Source of the DNA: Pseudomonadota bacterium
GTDB lineage: Bacteria; Desulfobacterota; Binatia; Binatales; Binataceae
Assembly: GCA_021324855.1 (NCBI GenBank)
Contig: JAJPIG010000022.1
Location: 62,001-126,000, forward strand
DNA length: 64,000 bases
Direction of reading: 5' to 3'
Shown: piece after piece, positions 52,415 to 61,814 of the stretch
How positions within the stretch are numbered: position 1 is the first letter of the stretch
Layout of the letters: each line of letters opens with the position of its first letter
The notes under the pieces: model-generated
What the model was told of the DNA's origin: nothing
The model's database searches: none
Seen by the model: only the letters and a program-made list of their open reading frames with translations
Translations under genes and position numbers: made by a program

Positions 52415-53748
52415 CACGCCAGCTCCGGCAGAACAGGCGCCATCAACTCTAACCAGCGTCTGTGTTGGGGTAGCAGGACTCCTTCATCCTCGACCTTTGC
52501 CCCGCTGCGGAGCGGCTTGAGCCCGAGCGCCGTTGCTCGTTCATCTGCACCGTCTATCTCGTGAGCTGAGCCTCGGCTGAAGTCGCTCCAGCGCAGAATA
52601 CGGTAGTTCCGGTAGCCGATCTGCGAAGCGTTGAATTCAGACAGATCGTCGGGTGTCGCCATGCCGCTGGCGTTGAAAAAATCCTCGTACTGGCGCAACC
52701 GTTTCGAGCGCTCCGCCCGCCCCTCGCCGACCGGCGCGAAACAGTAGATTGTCACCTCGGTCTTGTCGACCGTCAGTGGACGAATGACCCGGATCTGGGT
52801 GCTCATCTGGTCCATCAGGAACAGATTTGGGTAGATCAGCAGGTTGCGAAGGTAGCCTGTCGCCCAGGCTGCGCGCGTCTTACCCATGCGCTGCTCAAGT
52901 ATCTCTCGATGCGCCCAGAGCGGGCTCGCTTCGGGATTGGTCCATTCGCTCCAGAGAACCGTGTGGCCCCGTCCGAGGTCATAGAAGCCGCCCGCGGATC
53001 TAAAGATGGCGCCAGCGTTGCGCGTTTCCACCATATTGGCAGCGGTTTCGCGCTCCTTTCGATGATTGACGGTCGCCACGTAGTTAGCGTGGACGGAGCG
53101 GACGTGGAGACCGTCGAGCCCGTTTTCCGTGGAGCACTTCCAGTTGCCGTCGTAGGTGTAAGTGGAACTCCCTTTTAATACCTCAACGCCATGTGGCGAC
53201 TGATCAACGATCAGATCGATGAAAACCTTGCTCTCGGCCAGATGATCGACCAGCGGCTCGGCATTCGGATTGAGGGTGCCGAAGATAAATCCCCGATAGC
53301 TCTCCACATTGACCTTGCGCAGGCCGAGCGCTGACTTGTCGAACCCGTCGGGAAATCCTGCTCGTGCTTCCGATACCGCGGAACGGAGGTTGCCCTCGAG
53401 ATCGAAAGTCCACCCGTGGAATCCGCAGGAGTAATCCATTGCCGAGCCCCGGATCCGGCGGCAGAGCCTCGATCCACGATGAGTGCAGATGTTGACCAAG
53501 CCACCGATCCTGCCTTCTCCGTTGCGATTGACGATGACGGGCGTGCGACCAATCCAGGTCGTAATGTAGTCGTAGGGTTTTGGAATCTGGCTCTCATGCG
53601 CAAGGTAAACCCAGGTTTTCTCCCAGATCTGTGGAAACTCTGCCTCGAATAACGCCGGATCCGCGAACGGTCGCCGGTCCAAGGCTCGGGTACCCCCGGA
53701 ACCAAAAGCGATGAAACGCTCCGTTTCGAAGTCAACGACGTCGTTCAT
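52414..53748 (-). CDS. Ring-hydroxylating dioxygenase, alpha subunit (Rieske)
   Basis: 444 residues. Rieske ligands: Cys88-x-His90 and Cys108-x2-His111, 17 residues apart. The mononuclear iron ligands are in ENGLDGLHVRSVHANYV (two His) with a later Asp. Length and motifs fit the benzoate/toluate/cumate branch rather than naphthalene. It forms the second oxygenase pair in the island and is followed by the ferredoxin reductase gene in the upstream direction. It would insert both atoms of O2 into an aromatic ring to make a cis-dihydrodiol. GGAG lies in front of the ATG. Confidence 0.92.
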   Translation of the reverse strand: MNDVVDFETERFIAFGSGGTRALDRRPFADPALFEAEFPQIWEKTWVYLAHESQIPKPYDYITTWIGRTPVIVNRNGEGRIGGLVNICTHRGSRLCRRIRGSAMDYSCGFHGWTFDLEGNLRSAVSEARAGFPDGFDKSALGLRKVNVESYRGFIFGTLNPNAEPLVDHLAESKVFIDLIVDQSPHGVEVLKGSSTYTYDGNWKCSTENGLDGLHVRSVHANYVATVNHRKERETAANMVETRNAGAIFRSAGGFYDLGRGHTVLWSEWTNPEASPLWAHREILEQRMGKTRAAWATGYLRNLLIYPNLFLMDQMSTQIRVIRPLTVDKTEVTIYCFAPVGEGRAERSKRLRQYEDFFNASGMATPDDLSEFNASQIGYRNYRILRWSDFSRGSAHEIDGADERATALGLKPLRSGAKVEDEGVLLPQHRRWLELMAPVLPELA

Positions 53749-53765
53749 GCCGTGGTCTCCTGTTA

Positions 53766-54842
53766 TTACCCGCCGGTTCCCGCTTCTTCAGCCAAGTGGC
53801 TGCGGTCGAAGAAACGATCCGCAAAAATGGTGTCGCGCGCCATCCCCCGCTTAATCAGCGCGGCCTCGGCGGCATCGACCATCGGAGGCGGACCGCAAAG
53901 GTAAGCTTGCGCGCTTTTTACGTCCGGCACCTGATCGAGATACTCCGTCACCATTCCCCTGGCGCCCGTCCACGGTGAGCCAGGATCCTCCATTGATAGA
54001 ACCGGCAAGAGCTTAAACTCTGCCTGCCAATTGCGGCCGATGGCCGCGATCTCCTCGACGCAAAACAGATCCTTGAGGGTCCGAGCGCCGTAGAGCAGCG
54101 TCACCGGTCGTGTCTCCTCCGACACCCAGCGCTCCAGCATGCACTTGAGCGGCGCCAGACCACTTCCGCCACCAACCATAACGATGCGCCCCTGCCCCTT
54201 GCGCAACCTGAAGGTTCCAAAAGGGGCGCGCATCGTCAGGGGCGCGCCCACCCGATCTTGGCTGAACAGCCAGCCGGTGAATGCGCCGCCGGGGACCTTG
54301 CGTACGTAAAAGATAGGCTCGAGCGTCGAGCCTTCCTCCGGCCAACCGGCAAAGGAATAGCTTCGCGCACCTTGCACTGCGTCACACTCCAATTCCGCGA
54401 ACTGCCCCGCCACGAACGTGACCGGTCGGTTGAGCCTCAATCTCAATTCCACGATGTCGTGAGTCATCGGCACTACAGACGCAATGGCCGCTTCGAACAA
54501 AGTCGGTGGCGGCCCGACTTCGCTGATCAGGCCAGGAAGTGTAATCGTAAGGTCTCCGTGCGGGATGCTCTGGCAGCCAAGGCGCCAGCCATTTGCGATT
54601 TCATCGGCGCTTAATGCGACCGCGGAAGAATTCAATTCTCGAATATCGCCCGACTTCAACTGGAATCGGCAGGTTCCGCAGGTGCCCACTTTACAGTCGT
54701 GTGGAAAGGCGATCCCGGCTTCCAGAGCCGCCTCCAGCACCGTTCGAGCGCGCGACACAGAAAAAGAGAGCGCGTGCGACTCGATGAATACCGTATTGCG
54801 CCGTGGAACCGCCTTTCTTCCACCGAAAAGAAAACTCAACAC
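53766..54842 (-). CDS. Ferredoxin-NADH oxidoreductase (XylA/BenC-like)
   Basis: 358 residues. An N-terminal plant-type 2Fe-2S ferredoxin holds Cys50, Cys55, Cys58 and Cys90. The FAD domain has RSYSFAGWP, and the NAD domain has GGGSGLAPLK and YLCGPPPMVD. This single-polypeptide ferredoxin-reductase passes electrons from NADH to an oxygenase. It could serve either the membrane hydroxylase next to it, as XylA serves XylM, or the Rieske pair. Start appears to be GTG at 54842 without a strong site. Confidence 0.9.
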   Translation of the reverse strand: MLSFLFGGRKAVPRRNTVFIESHALSFSVSRARTVLEAALEAGIAFPHDCKVGTCGTCRFQLKSGDIRELNSSAVALSADEIANGWRLGCQSIPHGDLTITLPGLISEVGPPPTLFEAAIASVVPMTHDIVELRLRLNRPVTFVAGQFAELECDAVQGARSYSFAGWPEEGSTLEPIFYVRKVPGGAFTGWLFSQDRVGAPLTMRAPFGTFRLRKGQGRIVMVGGGSGLAPLKCMLERWVSEETRPVTLLYGARTLKDLFCVEEIAAIGRNWQAEFKLLPVLSMEDPGSPWTGARGMVTEYLDQVPDVKSAQAYLCGPPPMVDAAEAALIKRGMARDTIFADRFFDRSHLAEEAGTGG

Positions 54843-54987
54843 TTTAGGTTCTTAGCCTGATTTAGACTCACATCATGCTTCCGAAAGCGGCTCTCCACGC
54901 TGACCGCAACTAAAGAAGTCAAAACCCTTCCAAAAGGAAACGACATGCGATCGGAGCTTACCTCCTAACTTTGCCTGCAAGCAGAGA

Positions 54988-56127
54988 CTACGCCGCCGAG
55001 GTTCGATGTCGCGGCTGCGATTCGCCTTCGTTGAGCCATAGCGGCCACCCAGCCTTTGTATTGGCCTCCATGGCGAGCTTGCGCTCGTTTGCCGACGCGA
55101 AACGTCGATCCCAATCCTTCAGAAGCGGCTTGGCGATGAATCGGAACCAGACCGGCGGCACGAGACCCGCTAAAAAACACAGAAACAGCGAGGGCATTTG
55201 CGGCGCATCCGGCTCCGGCCGGAGATCGTGGAAGCGGGTATACCCATCTAGATGATGATTGATGTGGTTGGTAATCTCGACGCCCAGCGAACGTGCGATC
55301 GCGCCAAGGTGGTTCCAGGCATGGTGTTTCTGAACCGGCGCGCCCTCGACGCGGATCAGGCCGTAATGTTGAAAGTAGTTGAAACCCTCGACTAAAATTT
55401 TCGCCAGAAGCAGGGCGAAGGCCGCGACAAAGGCGGCGCTTAAACCGGCAAAGATGCCGCAGGCCAGCGGGATGCTGAGCAAAAGAAGCAACGCCTGATA
55501 GTTACGATTGCTCCAGTGCCAGGCTGAATGGCTCATTTTACCCAGACGCGCCGCCTCGCTCGCAAACGCGTCCTTGTACGCTCCCCAGGTTGCCCGGAAC
55601 ACGAAATGATACATGGACTCTCCGCGCAAAGGCGTGTCCGAGTCACGCTGCGTATCCAGATGCAGGTGATGGGTCATGACATGGCCGATGTCGCGGTTCG
55701 GATCCCCGTAGAAAGTGTTGAGAATCTGCGCGATACGGCGGGGAAACCAATGCCGGCGGTGCATCAATTCATGAGCAACAGGAAGCGTGGGAACCGCGCC
55801 CAGCCACGTCAGTGAAATGATGGAGCCGGTGATTCGCGCCCAGGCGCCAGGACCAGTCAAGGGGTTGCTGCCGACGCTTACCGAATAAATGAAGGCAGCG
55901 TAAAGCGCCACCATCAATACAGCCTGCGAATAAAGCGGTACGTCGGCCGACAATTTATTGCTTACGCGGCGCAAGGAGGTGTCAGCGGGCAAAAGCACAT
56001 CCAGCGCCATCAGCACCGGGAAGGTTGCAGCGCCAAGCCATACGCGATCCCCGCCAAGTAAAAAGCCCAGCACCCCAACTGACGTGGTCAGGGGCACGAT
56101 GTAGTACCGCAAGCAGTCCATAAACAC
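54988..56127 (-). CDS. AlkB/XylM-like membrane diiron monooxygenase
   Basis: 379 residues with several membrane helices. His motifs characteristic of AlkB/XylM-type integral-membrane oxygenases: HELMH (119-123), HVMTHH (149-154), NYFQHYG (250-256) and HINHH (288-292). XylM and p-cymene monooxygenase hydroxylases are of this length and carry the NYxxHYG box. The strong AGGGAGGG site precedes the ATG. It would hydroxylate a methyl group of a hydrocarbon, feeding the alcohol dehydrogenase in the same operon. The reductase encoded next is the natural electron donor. Confidence 0.88.
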   Translation of the reverse strand: MFMDCLRYYIVPLTTSVGVLGFLLGGDRVWLGAATFPVLMALDVLLPADTSLRRVSNKLSADVPLYSQAVLMVALYAAFIYSVSVGSNPLTGPGAWARITGSIISLTWLGAVPTLPVAHELMHRRHWFPRRIAQILNTFYGDPNRDIGHVMTHHLHLDTQRDSDTPLRGESMYHFVFRATWGAYKDAFASEAARLGKMSHSAWHWSNRNYQALLLLLSIPLACGIFAGLSAAFVAAFALLLAKILVEGFNYFQHYGLIRVEGAPVQKHHAWNHLGAIARSLGVEITNHINHHLDGYTRFHDLRPEPDAPQMPSLFLCFLAGLVPPVWFRFIAKPLLKDWDRRFASANERKLAMEANTKAGWPLWLNEGESQPRHRTSAA

Positions 56128-56254
56128 CCTCCCTCAGATCACGATTGGATTTCTCCCGGGTACGCGCAGGCGCGGCGGAAAGCGAATCGCAGGCAAACCG
56201 CCAATTATTTCGCCCATCGTTTACCTCTGCCTCGGCGACACGGCGCTCAAGCCA

Positions 56255-57583
56255 TTACCGCAAAATTTCGCTCAGGCCGGTGACGCTCGAATAGCGATTC
56301 ACGTTATTGAAGTTAGTTCCAGCTCCGTCATAATTGCTGCAATCACTGTTGTAGCGTACCGGATTGTGAGGATTGCCGAAGATAGTTATGCTCAAGTGTC
56401 CCATCTGTTGATCGTAGATCGAGCTGACCCCACCGAATACCACGTGCCTGCCCCCGCCATCGGGCAACTTCGCATTCCAGATCGGAGTATAAGTCGACTT
56501 CCATAGCTGGCCCTTACTGTCGTAAAGATCGCCCCAGGTGCCGACGTAAAGCTCTTTATCCATGTAATTGACGCGGCGGCTGTAACAATAACCCGAAGCC
56601 AGCGCCGGTATCCGATGAACGTCGATCTGCCAACTATCCCGCAGTTGCCACGCTCCGATAGCCGGCTTTGGAAAGAAAAGGGGTTGATAATAGTTGTTGA
56701 GGTTCGAAACGGCCTCGTCGCTCTCCTCGGGAATCAGCGCCAGTATGGTCTTGTCCCCAAGAAACTTGGCGTCGAACTTTGCGATGCCGCCGTTGAAGTC
56801 GCCGATTCGAGTGTCATCGTAAGTGTAATCGCTGCCGAAAAGAGGCGAGCAGCGCGCTTGCGACGAAACGCGGAGCGTCCTGCGCAGCGCGGGCACGAAC
56901 AGGAATTGGTCTTCGGGTCTGGCCGGGTCCGCATAGTAAAGCGTCAACTCGGTGGTATAACGGGCCTGCTCCGGCGAGAGAAGTTGAAGGAACTCGGCAT
57001 AATCGATTCCCTGCGCGTCGGGGTCGGTGAGCGGTTGGCCAACGTCGCTAATGAAACTTAGCCGCCGATAAACGATAATGCCTTCGTCATGCGAAAAGTT
57101 GTGCAGGCGGTCGATGAACGCGAAGTACCATCCGCTGCTGCACATGTTGTAGGGCACGTACGTGTACCAGTTATCGACCAGTAGCTTCCAGCCGCGCAGC
57201 GGCTCGTTAGGATTGGGGAAGGGCAACCCGGCGATGTAACCACGGATCGAATGGCCGCCGTTCGGCAAGTTAACGATCTGAACCTGCTTTGAGTACTTCT
57301 CGGTATTCTCAATGTAGACCGATGGCATTTGATAATGACGGGTGGCCGTCACCGTCATCTGCATATCCGGTGGGAACTTCCAGAACACCGTCCCGGCCCA
57401 CATCGCTTTCATCCCTTCGGGCATGAATTGCTGGTATTTTTGCCAATTCTGCATCGTGATCACTGTGCCGGGCGCGATCTCTCCTTCGGCCGCAATCGCG
57501 CCCCCACCAAGCGCCATCACGCACAGCATCCCCGCAAGCATAAATGTTGTAACCCTCTTGCTAAAACCGATAAAACCCACCAT
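56255..57583 (-). CDS. DUF1329-family secreted protein, island copy
   Basis: 442 residues with a signal peptide (about 1-32) and the DUF1329 domain. It is a clear paralogue of the gene at 38960: both share the QFLFVPALRRTLRVS/DTFLFVPALRRTLRLS block, PFPNPNEPLRGWKLL and the GSDYTYDDTR segment. Located between the membrane hydroxylase and the Rieske genes, it may help deliver hydrophobic substrate at the outer membrane, although DUF1329 function is unproven. Confidence 0.83.
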   Translation of the reverse strand: MVGFIGFSKRVTTFMLAGMLCVMALGGGAIAAEGEIAPGTVITMQNWQKYQQFMPEGMKAMWAGTVFWKFPPDMQMTVTATRHYQMPSVYIENTEKYSKQVQIVNLPNGGHSIRGYIAGLPFPNPNEPLRGWKLLVDNWYTYVPYNMCSSGWYFAFIDRLHNFSHDEGIIVYRRLSFISDVGQPLTDPDAQGIDYAEFLQLLSPEQARYTTELTLYYADPARPEDQFLFVPALRRTLRVSSQARCSPLFGSDYTYDDTRIGDFNGGIAKFDAKFLGDKTILALIPEESDEAVSNLNNYYQPLFFPKPAIGAWQLRDSWQIDVHRIPALASGYCYSRRVNYMDKELYVGTWGDLYDSKGQLWKSTYTPIWNAKLPDGGGRHVVFGGVSSIYDQQMGHLSITIFGNPHNPVRYNSDCSNYDGAGTNFNNVNRYSSVTGLSEILR

Positions 57584-57845
57584 GACTTCGGTGCCTCCGA
57601 TCTGCGATACCCACGCTCTTTTAAGGGTCGCTTTTAAGTTAAAGGCCGCGACGCGCCAAACTGGACGGCATATCGTTGTAATAGTTATCCACGAGCCGCT
57701 CCAGCCGCGTCAGTGGCCGGACAGATGAAAAAAGGGAGCTTCGAGATGTAGCCCGGATCGAGTAAGCCGTGTCGGGCAGCAATGTTGAAGTTCCGCCCTT
57801 CCATCCTCCAAATAATCCGCCAAATAAAGAAGCAGGTAAATAAAG

Positions 57846-58412
57846 TCAGAAGAAAATCGAGACGTTTTCGTCAAGAAAGACATGATGGTCCAAAATGATG
57901 AGCCTGCGCGCGATCTTCCACGCGGAATTCTCCCGACGAACGATGTCGCGCCGCGACCCGGCGAACCATACTTCTTCCGCCTGGCGTCGACTCCGATAAA
58001 CGATAACTTTCGAGTGAACCGCCAGTTCTGCCGGGTTATCGGTGTGCTCCACCTCAATGTTCGTAACGAAGCGCCGGATTCGATTGGGCGGATCCTCGTT
58101 CCACGCCAAACCCGTATCAAAACGCCCCACTCTATCAACGAGATCCTCATAGCGGTCGTTATAGACTGACGCCCATTTGTCAGGCGTTGGCGGTTCCCGT
58201 CGATCCTTGCGAAACCGATTTTCGCGAACCGGCAGCCAATAGTGGATATCTTTCGACAACAGCGCCAGCCATTCGTGAAACCGCTCCTCATCGAGCAGCC
58301 GCGCCTCTTCGTACAGCAGCAGCATGAGCTCATGGTAAAGCTCACGCGAGACCTTGCGCCCGGTCAGCGCGCTCCAACTGCACTCAAGCTTCAGACCGTC
58401 TTGCGCGTCCAT
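57846..58412 (-). CDS. Ring-hydroxylating dioxygenase, beta subunit, second copy
   Basis: 188 residues if started at the ATG directly after the alpha-subunit stop; a GTG two codons earlier is possible. ELYHELMLLLYEEARLLDEERFHEWLALLSKDIHYWLPV is the beta-subunit signature, and the final KIARRLIILDHHVF matches. It partners with the alpha subunit encoded immediately upstream. Confidence 0.87.
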   Translation of the reverse strand: MDAQDGLKLECSWSALTGRKVSRELYHELMLLLYEEARLLDEERFHEWLALLSKDIHYWLPVRENRFRKDRREPPTPDKWASVYNDRYEDLVDRVGRFDTGLAWNEDPPNRIRRFVTNIEVEHTDNPAELAVHSKVIVYRSRRQAEEVWFAGSRRDIVRRENSAWKIARRLIILDHHVFLDENVSIFF

Positions 58413-58414
58413 AC

Positions 58415-59797
58415 TCACTTCCCCATAGCGGCAGCGCGATCCTCATCGCTCCGGGGCGAGGGTGCGGTGGCGGCAAGTCGGTGCTGCGCCTCGATTATCT
58501 CGTCCCAGCTCTCCGCACAAATCATTTGTGACCAGAACTTCAGGAAGCGCCTATGCGCCAGTTCGCTGGTCGCCTGGTCCGTGTTCAACAACCCCGGCAG
58601 TGCAGGATGCGACCGTTCGTGACCGCGGCCCATACCCGCGTAAAGAGGACGTTTGCGGGTGATATAACCCTCGGCGGTCCAAGTGTTTCCTTCCATATTC
58701 TCGCCGTCGTCGCCTTCAAGCAGGCCGGCTGCGCCGAAGGTCTTTTCATTGGTATGACGAATCATTTCCTTGAGATCGTCGGGCATCTCCTTCTCGACGA
58801 GCGTCCAAGTCCAGACCTCCAACTCCCTAGGACCGCGCACCTGCCAGACCTTCCAGGTATCGATGCCCCGCAGGAAAGAGCAGTTGGGAAAGATCGTGGC
58901 GTCCCATACCGCATTGTAGAGCTTGCTCCGCCATTCCCCGAGCTCCTGGGCAATCACTTTTTCACGCGACTTCACCCACTCCGCGTAACGTCGCTCGATC
59001 TCACCCTGGTGAAGCGAGGGAACCGAACCATCGGGCAGAAACGCAGCATTGAAGCCGTGACCGAAGTTGGTTGAAATCTGGTACCCGGGAGCTGGCCTGA
59101 CGTTACCCTTGACGGCTGCGGTGACGCCGCCAATCACGGTGCATCCGGCAGCGTGGGTCCAGCCAACGTGGTACCAATCACCGATGAAATTCTCGGCGAA
59201 GAACTTCCAGTTGGCCTTGATCCGCACCTTGATTGGCGGGCCCAGCAGCTCGGCGCCACCCGGTACCGCCATAAAGCTGTCAAGATACCACGCCATCTCG
59301 GCCAAGTACTCCGGCAACGAGGGCGCCTGGGGATCAAAGGTGCCGAATAAAAACCCACGATAGCTTTCAACTCGCGCGGGAATCAGGCCGAGCTCGCTTT
59401 TATTGATCTCGCCGTAGTAGGCCTCTTTTTCGAGCGGCACGCCGGCCAGACTGCCGTCCAACCCATATGCCCATCCGTGATAATTGCAGACGAAGCTTCT
59501 CACGTTACCGGAGTCGGCGTAACAAACCTGGTTGCCGCGATGGGCACAGGAGTTCACGAACGCTTTTACGGTCCCGTCAGCGGCCCGTGCGACGATTACG
59601 CGATCCTGGCCCATGTAGGTGGTAAAAAAATCTCCGGGATTGGGAATCTGGGACTCGTGCGTCAGGAAAAGCCATGAACGCGCGAAAATTCGTTCCAATT
59701 CGAGTTCGAAAATTTCCTGGTCCCAGTATATCCGCCGATCCTGCACGGCCCCGTCTTCAGATACCAACCCACGGAGTTCCTTGTTTACATCAAGCAT
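58415..59797 (-). CDS. Ring-hydroxylating dioxygenase, alpha subunit (Rieske), second copy
   Basis: 460 residues. Rieske ligands Cys84-x-His86 and Cys104-x2-His107. The mononuclear iron site is in ENFIGDWYHVGWTHAAG. It differs from the other alpha subunit, for example by the GDWYHVGWTH motif and longer C-terminal part, which fits the naphthalene/biphenyl/phthalate branch. As the first gene of the operon it lies just inside the right repeat. Electron donor is not encoded beside it; the ferredoxin reductase at 53766 may be shared. Confidence 0.92.
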   Translation of the reverse strand: MLDVNKELRGLVSEDGAVQDRRIYWDQEIFELELERIFARSWLFLTHESQIPNPGDFFTTYMGQDRVIVARAADGTVKAFVNSCAHRGNQVCYADSGNVRSFVCNYHGWAYGLDGSLAGVPLEKEAYYGEINKSELGLIPARVESYRGFLFGTFDPQAPSLPEYLAEMAWYLDSFMAVPGGAELLGPPIKVRIKANWKFFAENFIGDWYHVGWTHAAGCTVIGGVTAAVKGNVRPAPGYQISTNFGHGFNAAFLPDGSVPSLHQGEIERRYAEWVKSREKVIAQELGEWRSKLYNAVWDATIFPNCSFLRGIDTWKVWQVRGPRELEVWTWTLVEKEMPDDLKEMIRHTNEKTFGAAGLLEGDDGENMEGNTWTAEGYITRKRPLYAGMGRGHERSHPALPGLLNTDQATSELAHRRFLKFWSQMICAESWDEIIEAQHRLAATAPSPRSDEDRAAAMGK

Positions 59798-59918
59798 GAT
59801 TTCTCACCGCTCCGGTCGTCTACCTTCTTGTTACCGGTAGCTGTGCCAGCCCCATTGGACAATCCCCCATACGGGTGACCCGCTTGAACGGCGGCAGCCG
59901 GCCGTGCGGCCGGAGTAC

Positions 59919-60006
59919 AATGGTGTTTGGATTCGCACTTTCCCCGCAAATCGGCCTATCTTACATCAATAATTTTGACGCATTACCCGGAGGTCACATC
60001 CGATGC
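59919..60006 (+). repeat. Right copy of island-flanking direct repeat
   Basis: About 88 bases homologous to 45532-45617, containing the same 20-base identical block (59951-59970) and ribosome-binding site. It leads directly into the intact glutathione transferase gene at 60003. A GC-rich hairpin (59898-59913, six base pairs, loop GTGC) lies just outside this copy. Confidence 0.75.
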
Positions 60007-60725
60007 CCTATGAACTCTACTACTGGCCGACCATCCAGGGACGCGGCGAGTTCGTGCGCCTCGCCCTTGAAGAGGCTGCCGCCGAGTACGTCGATGTCGC
60101 GCGGACGAAGAACGGGATGGCCGCGATGACGCGCATGATGGAGTCGCGCCAGGAGGTCCATCCGCCGTTCGCGCCGCCGTTCCTGAAATCGGGACGGCTT
60201 CTGATCGCGCAGACCGCGAACATTCTGCTGTTCCTGGGCGCGCGCCATCGCCTGGCGCCGGCCGACGATGCGGGCCGCCTCTGGACGCATCAATTGCAAC
60301 TGACGATCGCCGACTGGCTGGTCGAGATTCACGACACGCATCATCCGATCGCCAGCGGGCTCTACTATGAAGATCAGAAGAGTGAGTCGCGCCGCCGCGC
60401 CGCGGACTTCATCAAGAATCGGTTGCCGAAATATCTCGGCTACTTCCAACGGGTGATGGATGCGAATCCGCGGAGCGACGTCTACTTGGTCGGCGCGCGT
60501 CTGACCTATGCCGATCTCTCGTTGTTTCAGACGGTGGCCGGGCTCAACTTCGCGTTTCCGCGCGCGATGGCGCGTATCGCGCGGCGCTACCCGCGCGTGA
60601 TTGCGCTGCACGACCGCGTCGCCGAACGGCCCCGCATCGCATCGTACCTGGCCTCTGAGCGGCGCATCCCGTTCAACCAGCAAGGCATCTTCCGGCATTA
60701 CCCGGAGCTTGATTCGAGCAAATAG
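60003..60725 (+). CDS. Glutathione S-transferase family protein
   Basis: 240 residues. N-terminal thioredoxin-like domain begins YELYYWPTIQGRGEFVRLALEEA, with the Tyr or Gly position near the active site, followed by a helical C-terminal domain containing SDVYLVGARLTYADLSLFQTVAGL. The typical GST_C signature DVYLVG...TYADLS is clear. It conjugates glutathione to electrophiles, or acts as a peroxidase, often beside aromatic-degradation genes. GGAGGTCAC lies in front of the ATG. Confidence 0.87.
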   Translation: MPYELYYWPTIQGRGEFVRLALEEAAAEYVDVARTKNGMAAMTRMMESRQEVHPPFAPPFLKSGRLLIAQTANILLFLGARHRLAPADDAGRLWTHQLQLTIADWLVEIHDTHHPIASGLYYEDQKSESRRRAADFIKNRLPKYLGYFQRVMDANPRSDVYLVGARLTYADLSLFQTVAGLNFAFPRAMARIARRYPRVIALHDRVAERPRIASYLASERRIPFNQQGIFRHYPELDSSK

Positions 60726-60729
60726 CGAT

Positions 60730-61545
60730 TTACGGCAGGATTGCGAAGGCGCGGGCGGGGAAGCCGAGGCCATGACGCGGCTTCGGCCAGGTCACGACGA
60801 TCAACGCACCGGTTGCGGGCACGCGATCGAGATTCGCCATCACCTCGATTTGCCAATGGCCGTGCGTGAGAATCCAGGTCTCGGACTTCATGTCGTCAGT
60901 CGTGTCGGTGTCCATCGATTCGTGGCCGTTGGCTACGATCCCGCGCTGTTCGTAAAGGAACTTGATCGCATCGAGCGACCAGGCCGGGAACGGTGAGCGT
61001 TTGAAGCGTTCCGGATTCGTATCCCAGTCCTTGTACATGTCGGTGCGGAGCGCGGCGAACGAGCCGGCCGGGACGCGGCCATGCTGATGCTCCCAGTTCC
61101 TGATGTCCTCGACCGTCAGCGCATGGTTCGGATCGCGCGCGAGGAGCGGCGTAATATCGAACACCACCAGCGGCAGAATCATCTGTTTGAGCGGAATCTG
61201 GTCCATCGTGATCCCTTTGGGATCGAAATGCGCCGGCGGGTCGATGTGCGTGCCGTACTGCCCGACCAACGAATAGAAAAAGCTTCGGAAATGGTCCTTC
61301 TCGATCGTGTAAGGCTCGCCGGTTTCCGGATCGGCAGCGCGCGAAAAGGTTGCCGAACCGAACCCCTTCCATACTGGGGTCGTCGGGCTGAACGAGTGGG
61401 TGAGATCGATGAACTGCTTCGAGGCAATGATTTGGTAGGCTTCGGCGAGAGATCGATCCGCGGCGAGTGACACGGTACCGGCGCCAAGCACAGCGGCTGC
61501 AAGCAGCACGATCCGGAGAATTGAACCAGCCCGGTTCGGTCTCAT
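60730..61545 (-). CDS. Secreted cyclase-family hydrolase (kynurenine-formamidase-like)
   Basis: 271 residues from the ATG with GGAGGTGG upstream. A signal peptide (about 1-28) precedes the cyclase domain: DLTHSFSPTTPVWKG, and the metal motif YGTHIDPPAHFDPKG (HxDxPxH), with a further Asp/His-rich part near the end. Members hydrolyse amides or esters (kynurenine formamidase, isatin hydrolase). A secreted location and no tryptophan genes nearby leave the substrate open. It converges on the GST gene. Confidence 0.83.
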   Translation of the reverse strand: MRPNRAGSILRIVLLAAAVLGAGTVSLAADRSLAEAYQIIASKQFIDLTHSFSPTTPVWKGFGSATFSRAADPETGEPYTIEKDHFRSFFYSLVGQYGTHIDPPAHFDPKGITMDQIPLKQMILPLVVFDITPLLARDPNHALTVEDIRNWEHQHGRVPAGSFAALRTDMYKDWDTNPERFKRSPFPAWSLDAIKFLYEQRGIVANGHESMDTDTTDDMKSETWILTHGHWQIEVMANLDRVPATGALIVVTWPKPRHGLGFPARAFAILP

Positions 61546-61814
61546 CTGGGCCACCTCCATCCGAGCAGAGACGGTGCGAACCGTAACATAGATCGTGTCG
61601 GAAGAATTCAATCGATAACCAGACCCGGCTAAACCGACCGATACCTCCATCACCGATTACGATATGGCCTCGCAGACGCTCGCGAATCGTCCGTCGTCCC
61701 CTGACATCTCCACATCAGGAGGCGGACCCAGCTTTTTCTGGTCTTCACAAGACTGAAGAGGAGCATCGATCACCGGTTCGCCATGGAGGCCGTGGGAACG
61801 CTAAGATATTTGCG

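Larger units (their letters stand above)
45532..60006. other. Probable catabolic genomic island
   Basis: A 14.4-kb segment bounded by two diverged direct repeats. It holds a two-component system and eleven minus-strand genes for oxygenation of hydrocarbon and lower meta-pathway steps. Outside the right repeat is the glutathione transferase gene that the left copy appears to have lost. No integrase or transposase is present, so mechanism is unknown. An alternative is a simple promoter-region duplication. Confidence 0.5.

Noticed and set aside
57710..58345. 211-codon open frame overlapping the second beta-subunit gene
   Set aside because: It is a different-frame shadow; the beta-subunit frame carries the family motifs and is coupled to the alpha subunit.
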